64,000 nucleotides of DNA from Streptomyces sp. AM 2-1-1 (GTDB lineage Bacteria; Actinomycetota; Actinomycetes; Streptomycetales; Streptomycetaceae). The translations under genes and the position numbers were made by a program. Position 1 is the first letter of the stretch. The number at the start of each line of letters is the position of its first letter. A model generated the notes under the pieces. It made no database searches. It was not told the DNA's origin and worked only from the letters and a program-made list of their open reading frames with translations. The DNA lies in contig NZ_CP119147.1 in assembly GCF_029167645.1 (NCBI RefSeq), positions 2,542,001 through 2,606,000 of the forward strand, given 5' to 3'. Positions 57,493 to 64,000 of this stretch are shown here, piece by piece.

Positions 57493-58170
57493 GTGCCTTT
57501 CCTGTTGCTGATCGAGGACGACGACGCCATCCGCACGGCCCTCGAACTCTCGCTGTCACGCCAGGGCCACCGAGTGGTCACCGCGGCGACGGGAGAGGAC
57601 GGCCTCAACCTCCTCCGGGAGCAGCGACCCGACCTGGTGGTGCTGGACGTGATGCTGCCCGGCATCGACGGTTTCGAGGTCTGCCGGCGCATCCGCCGCA
57701 CCGACCAGCTGCCCATCATCCTGCTGACGGCGCGCAGCGACGACATCGACGTGGTGGTGGGCCTGGAGTCGGGCGCCGACGACTACGTGGTGAAGCCGGT
57801 GCAGGGCCGGGTGCTGGACGCGCGCATCCGGGCCGTACTGCGGCGCGGGGAGCGGGAGTCGACGGACTCGGCGACCTTCGGGAGCGTGGTCATCGACCGC
57901 TCCGCGATGACGGTGACCAAGGACGGGGCGGATCTCCAGCTGACCCCGACGGAGCTGCGGCTCCTGCTGGAGCTGAGCCGCCGGCCCGGACAGGCCCTGT
58001 CCCGGCAGCAGTTGCTGCGGCTGGTGTGGGAACACGACTACCTCGGCGATTCGCGGCTCGTGGACGCCTGCGTGCAGCGGCTGCGGGCGAAGGTGGAGGA
58101 CGTGCCGTCCTCGCCGACGCTGATCCGTACGGTGCGGGGCGTGGGGTACCGGCTGGACTCGCCTCAGTGA
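57493..58170 (+). CDS. afsQ1: Response regulator AfsQ1
   Basis: The 225 residues match S. coelicolor AfsQ1 almost identically. Receiver: 'FLLLIEDDDAIRTALELS', phospho-acceptor Asp52 in 'VVLDVMLPG', Lys in 'DDYVVKPV'; then an OmpR/PhoB winged helix. AfsQ1 controls antibiotic production and nitrogen/phosphate-linked genes. The GTG at 57493 is chosen: CAGAAT lies 7 bp upstream (leaderless type), and it gives the S. coelicolor length. An ATG three codons earlier exists. It overlaps afsQ2 by 4 bp. Confidence 0.97.
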   Translation: MPFLLLIEDDDAIRTALELSLSRQGHRVVTAATGEDGLNLLREQRPDLVVLDVMLPGIDGFEVCRRIRRTDQLPIILLTARSDDIDVVVGLESGADDYVVKPVQGRVLDARIRAVLRRGERESTDSATFGSVVIDRSAMTVTKDGADLQLTPTELRLLLELSRRPGQALSRQQLLRLVWEHDYLGDSRLVDACVQRLRAKVEDVPSSPTLIRTVRGVGYRLDSPQ

Positions 58171-59699
58171 GTGGACGTGCCGGGCGCACGGTCCGTGCGG
58201 GCCTGCGCTGGAGCAGTCTGCGGCTGCGGCTGGTGGTGGTGTTCGGGCTGGTGGCCCTGACGGCGGCGGTGTCGGCGTCGGCGATCGCGTACTGGCTCAA
58301 CCGCGAGGCGGTGCTGACCCGTACGCAGGACGCGGCGCTCGGGGACTTCCGGCGGCAGATGCAGAACCGGGCGGCGTCGCTGCCGTTGCGGCCCACCAAG
58401 GACGATCTCCAGTCCGCAGCCGCGCAGATGGCGGACAGCGGACCGGGGTACGCGGTGCTGCTGGAGGACGAGCGGGACGGCGGGAAGCCGATCGTCGGCT
58501 ACTCCGACCTGGACACCTTCACCAAGGTGGACGTGCCCGGCTCGCTGGAGCGGCAGGTCGCCGCGAAGCAGAAGCGGACCTCGGGCAACGCGGACGAGTA
58601 CCACCTCTTCTGGCAGCGCACGAGCATCGGCGGCACTCCGTACCTGGTGGCGGGGACCCGGATCATCGGCGGCGGGCCGACCGGCTACATGCTGAAGTCG
58701 CTCGACCAGGAGCGCGAGGACCTCAACTCCCTGGCCTGGTCGCTGGGGATCGCGACCACACTGGCGCTGGTCGGCTCGGCGCTGCTCGCGCAGGCCGCGG
58801 CGACGACCGTGCTCCGGCCGGTGCAGCGACTCGGTGACGCGGCGCGCAAGCTGGGCGAGGGGAAGCTGGACACCCGGCTGGTGGTCTCCGGAACGGACGA
58901 ACTCGCCGAACTCTCCCGTACGTTCAACCGGGCCGCCGGTTCGCTGGAGAAGAAGGTCGCGGACATGAGTGCGCGGGAGGAGTCCAGCCGCCGGTTCGTC
59001 GCGGACATGTCCCACGAACTGCGTACGCCGCTCACCGCGATCACCGCGGTGGCGGAGGTGCTGGAGGACGAGGCGGACAGTCTCGACCCGATGATCGCGC
59101 CCGCCGTGCACCTGGTGGTGAGCGAGACCCGGCGGCTCAACGACCTGGTGGAGAACCTCATGGAGGTCACCCGCTTCGACGCGGGGACGGCCCGGCTGGT
59201 CCTGGACACGGTGGACGTCGCCGACCAGGTCACCGCCTGCATCGACGCCCGGGCCTGGCTGGACGCGGTCGAACTGGACGCGGAGCGCGGCATGATGGTG
59301 CGGCTCGACCCGCGCCGGCTCGACGTGATCCTGGCGAATCTGATCGGCAACGCGCTCAAGCACGGCGGTTCACCCGTGCGGGTGCGCGTACGCACCGAGG
59401 GTGAGGAACTGGTCATCGAGGTACGCGACCACGGGCCGGGGATCCCCGGGGACGTGCTGCCGCACGTCTTCGACCGGTTCTACAAGGCGAGCGCGTCCCG
59501 TCCGCGCTCCGAGGGCAGCGGCCTCGGGCTGTCGATCGCCATGGAGAACGCGCTCATCCACGGCGGCACCATCTCCGCCGCCAACTCCCCGGACGGCGAC
59601 GGCGCGGTGTTCGTCCTGCGGCTGCCGCGCGACGCCGAGGACGGCGGCGCCGCGGACACCGACGCCGGCGACGCCGGCGCGGACGGCGGGGCGTCGTGA
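58167..59699 (+). CDS. afsQ2: Sensor histidine kinase AfsQ2
   Basis: The 510 residues have two membrane helices (about 18-42 and 188-210), a periplasmic sensor between, HAMP ('RPVQRLGDAARKLGEGKLDTRL'), phospho-acceptor His283 in 'DMSHELRTPL', and ATPase boxes 'NLIGNALKHGG', 'DHGPGIPGDVLPHVFDRF', 'GSGLGLSIA'. It is the partner of AfsQ1. The GTG start overlaps the afsQ1 stop (GTGA), giving translational coupling. The signal is unknown. Confidence 0.97.
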   Translation: MSGRAGRTVRAGLRWSSLRLRLVVVFGLVALTAAVSASAIAYWLNREAVLTRTQDAALGDFRRQMQNRAASLPLRPTKDDLQSAAAQMADSGPGYAVLLEDERDGGKPIVGYSDLDTFTKVDVPGSLERQVAAKQKRTSGNADEYHLFWQRTSIGGTPYLVAGTRIIGGGPTGYMLKSLDQEREDLNSLAWSLGIATTLALVGSALLAQAAATTVLRPVQRLGDAARKLGEGKLDTRLVVSGTDELAELSRTFNRAAGSLEKKVADMSAREESSRRFVADMSHELRTPLTAITAVAEVLEDEADSLDPMIAPAVHLVVSETRRLNDLVENLMEVTRFDAGTARLVLDTVDVADQVTACIDARAWLDAVELDAERGMMVRLDPRRLDVILANLIGNALKHGGSPVRVRVRTEGEELVIEVRDHGPGIPGDVLPHVFDRFYKASASRPRSEGSGLGLSIAMENALIHGGTISAANSPDGDGAVFVLRLPRDAEDGGAADTDAGDAGADGGAS

Positions 59700-60304
59700 G
59701 ACCGGCGGGAGTGCGCCGTCCGCTCACCGGGCTGGCCCTGGCCGCGGCCGCCGCCGCCCTGGTGACGGGGTGCGGCATCCGGTCCACCACGGTGCCGGTC
59801 GACGCGGGGGCGGCGCCCTCCCGGGTGCCCTGCCGCACGGCGGGTCAGGGTTCCGGCTCGCAGTCGGCCGAGGAGCTGGTGCGGGTCTATCTGGTCTGCG
59901 CGTCGGAGCTGGTGGCGGTCGACCGTACGCTCCCGGACGCCGAGCGGAACCTCGGGCGGCTGGGGCTGGCGCGGGCGCTGCTGGCGCAGATCCGGCAGTC
60001 GCCGCTCGCCGTCGAGCGGCGCGCCGGCTTCACCACGGGCGTTCCCTCGGACCTGACCGTCGGGGAGGCGGCCTCGGACGATCCGGCGGGCGTCCTGCGG
60101 CTGAGCGCCCAGCCGGAGGACCTGTCCGCCGAGGCTCTGGCCCAGGTGGTGTGCACCTTCGCCGAGGAGAGCGCCCTCGTCACCGACGGCTCGGTCTGGC
60201 TCGGCGGTCCGAGCGACTACGCCCCGCGCGGGTACCTCTGCACGACGGAGACGAAGGCGCGGCCGCAGAACGTCCCGACGCGGAGCACGCCGCCGGCCGG
60301 CTGA
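59696..60304 (+). CDS. afsQ3: AfsQ3-type lipoprotein coupled to afsQ2
   Basis: The 202 residues have a lipoprotein signal ending 'LVTGCG' and a mature domain with several Cys ('VPCRTAG', 'VYLVCASELV', 'QVVCTFAEESA', 'YLCTTE'). The GTG start overlaps the afsQ2 stop by 4 bp, so all three afsQ proteins are coupled. Remembered S. coelicolor SCO4905 has the same position. It is probably an extracytoplasmic partner of the AfsQ2 sensor; no biochemical function is known to me. Confidence 0.88.
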   Translation: MRPAGVRRPLTGLALAAAAAALVTGCGIRSTTVPVDAGAAPSRVPCRTAGQGSGSQSAEELVRVYLVCASELVAVDRTLPDAERNLGRLGLARALLAQIRQSPLAVERRAGFTTGVPSDLTVGEAASDDPAGVLRLSAQPEDLSAEALAQVVCTFAEESALVTDGSVWLGGPSDYAPRGYLCTTETKARPQNVPTRSTPPAG

Positions 60305-60551
60305 GCAGGCGGTGGGCGGCTGAGCAGGCGGTGGACGGCGGCGCCCGGTGCGGTGGGGGCGCCGGTGCGGTGGGGGCCGGTCTGCGGTGCGTGTCGCTGC
60401 GGCTCCCGGCACGATCGCTCCGACGGGGCGGACGAGAGTGCAGGGGGCGGCGTGGCGGGTGGGGCGCCGCGGGGGCGCGCGTGCCGTGCTCTGCGCCACT
60501 TCGCGCCGTCCGCCCGGAACCGTTCGCTCGGGGACCGGCGTCTAGGGGGGC

Positions 60552-61103
60552 GTGCGACAAGGTCCCGGCGGTCAGGCCGTCACCCGGTTCCGCGTGGTGG
60601 GGTTCACTCTTCTCCTCGCGCATCTCGTGGTCGTCGGGTGGCTGACCCTGCGCCCCCTGGACGTCCCCTGGATGACCGCCGCGAATTTCACGCCCCTCGA
60701 CGGCATCCGGGCGGACCTCGCGCTCGGCCCCGGGGCGGCGGTGCGCCGGATAGGCGCGGGGCTGCTGCTGCTGGCGCCGCTCGGGTTCCTGCTGCCGATG
60801 GCGGACGCCCGGCTCACCGTCTCCCCCTGGGCGTCCCTGGTCCGTACGACCGCCGCCGGGGCGCTGATCTCCCTCGCCATCGAGCTGGGGCAGACCGGGG
60901 TGCCCGGGCAGGTGGTGGACATCGACTCGCTGCTGCTGAACACGGTGGGGGTACTCCTGGCCCATCTGCTGGTGGTGCCGTGCGTACGGGCCCGGCTGCG
61001 GCGCCGGCGCCGGCTCACCGCCCCCGCGCCGTCGGGCGCGGAGCCGGACGGCACCCCTCAGGGCTCCACCCCGACGATTACCAGGGTTGGGGTCGCACCG
61101 TAG
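60552..61103 (+). CDS. VanZ-like membrane protein
   Basis: The 183 residues show four hydrophobic segments and the VanZ pattern 'GWLTLRPLDVPW', 'NFTPLDGIRADL', 'LLLLAPLGFLLPM', 'ELGQTGVPGQVVDIDSLLLNTVGVLLAH'. VanZ domains are linked to glycopeptide tolerance in enterococci, but most relatives have unknown roles. The GTG at 60552 is next to a G-run ribosome site. It lies 247 bp after afsQ3, separated by GC-rich direct repeats. Confidence 0.87.
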   Translation: MRQGPGGQAVTRFRVVGFTLLLAHLVVVGWLTLRPLDVPWMTAANFTPLDGIRADLALGPGAAVRRIGAGLLLLAPLGFLLPMADARLTVSPWASLVRTTAAGALISLAIELGQTGVPGQVVDIDSLLLNTVGVLLAHLLVVPCVRARLRRRRRLTAPAPSGAEPDGTPQGSTPTITRVGVAP

Positions 61104-61193
61104 AGGGAGGCACCGGCCACCCCGGCGGAGCGACCATGGATACATCGGGAGCGCCGCAGCGGCTGCTCCCCCGGTCCCCTCAAGGAGCCCACC

Positions 61194-61409
61194 ATGGCCG
61201 CACCGGTTCGCCCTCGTGACGGACGCATGATCGCCGGAGTGTGCGCGGCGCTGGCACAGCGCTTCGGTACCTCCGCGACGACCATGCGCGTCATCTTCCT
61301 GGTCTCGTGCTTGCTTCCCGGTCCGCAGTTCCTCGTCTACCTGGCGCTGTGGGTCCTGCTGCCCGGGGAGAAGTCCTCGTCGGGCACCACCTCCGCGACG
61401 GCCTGGTGA
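61194..61409 (+). CDS. PspC-domain membrane protein
   Basis: The 71 residues are a PspC domain: 'RPRDGRMIAGVCAALAQRFGTSATTMRVIFLVSCLLPGPQFLVYLALWVLLPGE' pattern with one long hydrophobic segment. PspC proteins take part in phage-shock-type membrane stress sensing. AAGGAG precedes the ATG by 6 bp. A perfect 24-bp hairpin terminator follows. Confidence 0.92.
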   Translation: MAAPVRPRDGRMIAGVCAALAQRFGTSATTMRVIFLVSCLLPGPQFLVYLALWVLLPGEKSSSGTTSATAW

Positions 61410-61445
61410 TCCGGGCACGACGGGGGCACGGCAGCAGCGCGGAGA

Positions 61446-61498
61446 CGTACGTCAGTGGGGCACCCGGCCGGTCAGGCCGGGTGCCCCACTGACGTACG
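61446..61498. terminator. Perfect 24-bp-stem bidirectional terminator
   Basis: Arms 61446-61469 and 61475-61498 are exactly complementary, with the 5-base loop GGTCA. It lies between the PspC gene and the converging small secreted protein gene. Confidence 0.9.
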
Positions 61499-61520
61499 GG
61501 ACCGGGTGGAGGTTTCCGGG

Positions 61521-61820
61521 TCAGCCGCCGAGCGGGATGCCGTTCAGGTCGAGGCCCTTGGTCGGCAGTCCGCCGAGGAGCTGGGTGACGGGCGCGGCGG
61601 CGTCGGTGGCCTTGCCGCCGAGGAGGCTGCCGGTGGTCTCCTTGACCGGGAGGGTCTGGGCGGCGTGGCCCAGGTTCGACAGACCGTCGGTGGAGACGGG
61701 CAGGGCGCTGCCCGCGTCGAGCGGGAGCGCGGAGGCGGCCGAGGCGCTGCCGGCGGCGGCAGCGGCGAAGGCGGCACCGAGAGCGGCGACACCGAGGATG
61801 CGGGCGGAGGAGAGCTTCAT
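61521..61820 (-). CDS. Small secreted protein (99 aa)
   Basis: A Sec signal peptide ('MKLSSARILGVAALGAAFAA' then an Ala-rich region) is followed by about 70 residues rich in Leu, Gly, Thr and Asp with no Cys ('LPLDAGSALPVSTDGLSNLGHAAQTLPVKE'). Repeated 'LLGG' and 'GLDLNGIPLGG' are visible. AAGGAAA lies 6-8 bp before the ATG. Its style resembles the secreted protein at 55.1 kb. Such small exported Streptomyces proteins have no assigned role. Confidence 0.8.
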   Translation of the reverse strand: MKLSSARILGVAALGAAFAAAAAGSASAASALPLDAGSALPVSTDGLSNLGHAAQTLPVKETTGSLLGGKATDAAAPVTQLLGGLPTKGLDLNGIPLGG

Positions 61821-61952
61821 GGCTTTTTCCTTGGAGAAAGGGAATGCGGGCGGCTCTGCAAAGTAGCCACCGGGTTCCCCGCTCCGCAAATGGCACGACA
61901 CGCGGAAAAGGGCCGGGGAATGTGTTCCCCGGCCCTCGCCGATCCTTCCCGT

Positions 61953-63107
61953 TCAGTCCTGTTCGAGCGCGGAGACGCTGGTCGCGGCGGTCTGACTGAA
62001 CAGCCACGCGGACTTCAGTTCGGCGTATCCCGGCTTCACCACGTCGTTGATCATCGCGAGACGTTCATCGAAAGGAATGAATGCTGATTTCATCGCATTG
62101 ACGGTGAACCACTGCATGTCGTCGAGCGTGTATCCGAAAGTCTCGGTCAGCCGCTCGAATTCCTGGCTCATGCTCGTCCCGCTCATCAGGCGGTTGTCGG
62201 TGTTGACCGTGGCGCGGAAGTGCAAGGTGCGCAGCAGCCCGATCGGGTGCTGCGCGTAGGAGGCGGCAGCGCCGGTCTGGAGGTTCGAGGTGGGGCAGAG
62301 CTCCAGCGGGATGCGCTTGTCGCGCACGTAGGAGGCGAGGCGGCCGAGCTTGACCGTGCCGTCCTCGGCGATCTCGATGTCGTCGATGATCCGGACCCCG
62401 TGGCCGAGCCGGTCGGCGCCGCACCACTGGAGGGCCTGCCAGATCGAGGGCAGCCCGAACGCCTCGCCGGCGTGGATGGTGAAGTGGTTGTTCTCCCGCT
62501 TGAGGTACTCGAAGGCGTCCAGGTGGCGGGTGGGGGGGAATCCGGCCTCGGCGCCCGCGATGTCGAAGCCCACGACCCCGGTGTCCCGGTAGCGGTTGGC
62601 GAGTTCGGCGATCTCCAGCGAGCGTGCGGCGTGCCGCATGGCGGTGAGCAGCGCGCCGACCCGGATGCGACGCCCGGCCTCGCGGGCCAGCCGCTCCCCC
62701 GCGCGAAAGCCCTCGTTGACCGCCTCCACGACCTCTTCGAGGGTGAGCCCGCCGGTCAGGTGCTGCTCGGGGGCGTACCGCACCTCGGCGTAGACGACGC
62801 CGTCCTCGGCGAGGTCCTGGGCGCACTCGGAGGCGACGCGGACGAGCGCCTCGCGGGTCTGCATGACGGCGCAGGTGTGGGCGAACGTCTCCAGGTAGCG
62901 CTCGAGCGAACCGGAGTCGGCCGCCTCGCGGAACCAGGTCCCCAGCTTGTCGGGGTCGCTCTCCGGCAGGTCCTCGTACCCCTGGTCACGGGCGAGTTCG
63001 ACGATGGTGCCCGGGCGCAGCCCGCCGTCGAGGTGGTCGTGGAGGAGCACCTTCGGGGCGCGGCGGATCTGGTCGGCGTCGGGGGCGTGGCGCAACTGGC
63101 TCGTCAT
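61953..63107 (-). CDS. add: Adenosine deaminase
   Basis: The 384 residues are a metallo-dependent adenosine deaminase: zinc His pair in '[12 protein letters not shown]', '[13 protein letters not shown]' (catalytic Glu), '[11 protein letters not shown]' and '[16 protein letters not shown]'. It converts (deoxy)adenosine to (deoxy)inosine, feeding the phosphorylase encoded at 48 kb. TAGAGT lies 6 bp before the ATG (leaderless type), with the CTACGCGCGTAG operator 4 bp further upstream. Confidence 0.95.
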   Translation of the reverse strand: MTSQLRHAPDADQIRRAPKVLLHDHLDGGLRPGTIVELARDQGYEDLPESDPDKLGTWFREAADSGSLERYLETFAHTCAVMQTREALVRVASECAQDLAEDGVVYAEVRYAPEQHLTGGLTLEEVVEAVNEGFRAGERLAREAGRRIRVGALLTAMRHAARSLEIAELANRYRDTGVVGFDIAGAEAGFPPTRHLDAFEYLKRENNHFTIHAGEAFGLPSIWQALQWCGADRLGHGVRIIDDIEIAEDGTVKLGRLASYVRDKRIPLELCPTSNLQTGAAASYAQHPIGLLRTLHFRATVNTDNRLMSGTSMSQEFERLTETFGYTLDDMQWFTVNAMKSAFIPFDERLAMINDVVKPGYAELKSAWLFSQTAATSVSALEQD

Positions 63108-63123
63108 CCGGGCACTCTAACGC

Positions 63124-63135
63124 CTACGCGCGTAG
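63124..63135. promoter_or_regulatory. Operator palindrome CTACGCGCGTAG at the add promoter
   Basis: The third perfect copy lies in the -10/-35 spacer of add, whose minus-strand -10 is TAGAGT (63114-63119). The divergent hydrolase gene starts 75 bp away and might also respond. Confidence 0.8.
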
Positions 63136-63210
63136 ATCGCCGAGGGACGATACGTAACAGTGACAGTGCGGACAGGTGGAGTACACCCGTGCTTCTGACA
63201 CTGTTCTGTT

Positions 63211-63996
63211 GTGACCACGCGCGCGCTTCCCCTGCCCACTGCCCGGCTCGGGCGGCCCGTACGGGCCGCAGGACCGTCCCCGGAGGTCGGTGGCGTCGTC
63301 CTGCTGCTCCCGGACGGAGCCGTCGAATCCCGCCGCCGGCCCTCCGCCTTCTCGTACGCCGGCCAGCTGCCGTTCGCCCGCGCGCTGGCGCGGGCCGGGC
63401 GGGACGACGGGCTGACCGTGCACGTCCTGCACTACCGCCACCGGGGCTGGAACGCCGGGGACGCCGACCCGGCGGCGGACGCCGGGTGGGCGGCGGACGA
63501 GGTGGTGCGCCGCTACGGCGACGTGCCGGTCTGTCTCGTCGGCCACGGCATGGGCGGCCGGGCGGCGCTGCGCGCCGGGGGGCATCCGGCGGTCGCCGCC
63601 GTACTGGCGATGGCGCCCTGGCTCCCGGGGCAGGCCGGACCTCCCGCCCGGACCGGCCCGGAGGCGTCGGCCGAGCCGGTGAAGCAGCTGGCCGGGCGCC
63701 GGGTGCTCATCGTGCACGGCACCAACGACTCCCACACCGACCCCGAGCTCTCCTTCCGGCTGGCCGCCCGGGCCAAGAAGGCCAACCGGGACACCTGCCG
63801 CTTCGAGGTCCACTCGGACGGTCACGCCCTGCGCGAGCACCGGGCCGAGGTGGTGGCGCTCGCCGCCGACTTCGTCCGGGGCTCGCTCTTCGGCCGCTCC
63901 TACGCCCGGCCGGTCGCCGACGCCCTCGCCGCGCCGCCGCCGCTGGGTCTGCGGATGCCGCTGGCCGCCGGGTTCGGCCGGACGCTGCGGCGCTGA
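63211..63996 (+). CDS. Alpha/beta-hydrolase-fold protein with the nucleophile Ser replaced
   Basis: The 261 residues have an alpha/beta-hydrolase layout: 'GVVLLLPDGAVESRR', 'VHVLHYRHRGWN', the nucleophile-elbow region 'VCLVGHGMGGRAAL' and a late 'VLIVHGTNDSHTDP' with the acid and a possible His ('HSDGHALREH'). The usual GHSMGG motif reads GHGMGG, so Gly113 stands in place of Ser. It may be inactive, a regulator, or use another residue. GTG start with CACTGT 6 bp upstream. It is divergent from add. Confidence 0.82.
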   Translation: MTTRALPLPTARLGRPVRAAGPSPEVGGVVLLLPDGAVESRRRPSAFSYAGQLPFARALARAGRDDGLTVHVLHYRHRGWNAGDADPAADAGWAADEVVRRYGDVPVCLVGHGMGGRAALRAGGHPAVAAVLAMAPWLPGQAGPPARTGPEASAEPVKQLAGRRVLIVHGTNDSHTDPELSFRLAARAKKANRDTCRFEVHSDGHALREHRAEVVALAADFVRGSLFGRSYARPVADALAAPPPLGLRMPLAAGFGRTLRR

Positions 63997-64000
63997 AGCG

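Noticed and set aside
60305..60551. Small gene in the gap after afsQ3
   Set aside because: The frames consist of GGTGCGGTGGGG-type repeats with no start context.

Overview
The window is chromosomal DNA of a Streptomyces. The evidence is the very high GC content with strong third-position bias, GTG/TTG starts, mycothiol metabolism (mca), and an unbroken block whose content and order match, from memory, the core region of the S. coelicolor chromosome around SCO4901 (add) to SCO4987 (amino-acid deaminase), read in reverse. Landmarks are afsQ1/afsQ2/sigQ, accA2, pccB/pccE, cya, hutH, msrA, metB, mca, greA and pckG. I called 62 protein genes; the first is cut by the left edge. I see no tRNA, rRNA, insertion sequence, phage gene or CRISPR array.

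Layout. 1-13.4 kb: D-amino-acid breakdown (deaminase, D-aminoacylase), a secreted S1 protease, alanine aminotransferase, a large secreted beta-propeller/Ig protein, PEP carboxykinase, a hemolysin III-type membrane protein and a YyaL/DUF255 protein. 13.8-16.3 kb: mycothiol S-conjugate amidase with a coupled small membrane protein, a divergent DUF4307 gene and greA. 16.3-31 kb: a DrrAB-type exporter, threonine dehydratase, a MarR regulator, cystathionine gamma-synthase, MsrA, a ClgR/PopR-like regulator, glutamate dehydrogenase, a MacB-type ABC system and an L,D-transpeptidase lipoprotein. 31-37 kb: histidine ammonia-lyase, a GAF-GGDEF protein, an enoyl-CoA hydratase and a class III adenylate cyclase. 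37-43.7 kb: an acyl-CoA carboxylase island (biotin ligase, beta, epsilon and biotin-carrying alpha subunits) with maf. 43.8-55 kb: nucleoside and deoxyribose catabolism (DeoR regulator, purine nucleoside phosphorylase, phosphohexomutase-family enzyme, deoC, two aldehyde dehydrogenase genes). 55.6-60.3 kb: a P-loop kinase and the sigQ-afsQ1-afsQ2-afsQ3 signalling locus. 60.5-64 kb: VanZ and PspC proteins, a small secreted protein, adenosine deaminase and a hydrolase-fold protein lacking the usual serine.

How the genes work together. The most coherent unrecognised signal is regulatory. A perfect 12-bp palindrome, CTACGCGCGTAG, occurs exactly at the promoters of three scattered nucleoside-catabolism genes (purine nucleoside phosphorylase, deoC, adenosine deaminase), and its 8-bp core recurs at the promoter of the local DeoR-family gene. 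All four promoters have a TANNNT -10 box 6-7 bp before the start codon, which implies leaderless transcripts. This looks like a compact nucleoside regulon. The same leaderless geometry appears at about twenty further genes and was used to settle several start codons. A textbook AfsQ1 box lies between sigQ and afsQ1. Other points of interest are a perfect promoter-overlapping palindrome before a 42-aa membrane protein, a half-length aldehyde dehydrogenase coupled to a full-length one, a hydrolase lacking its nucleophile, and several tandem repeats.
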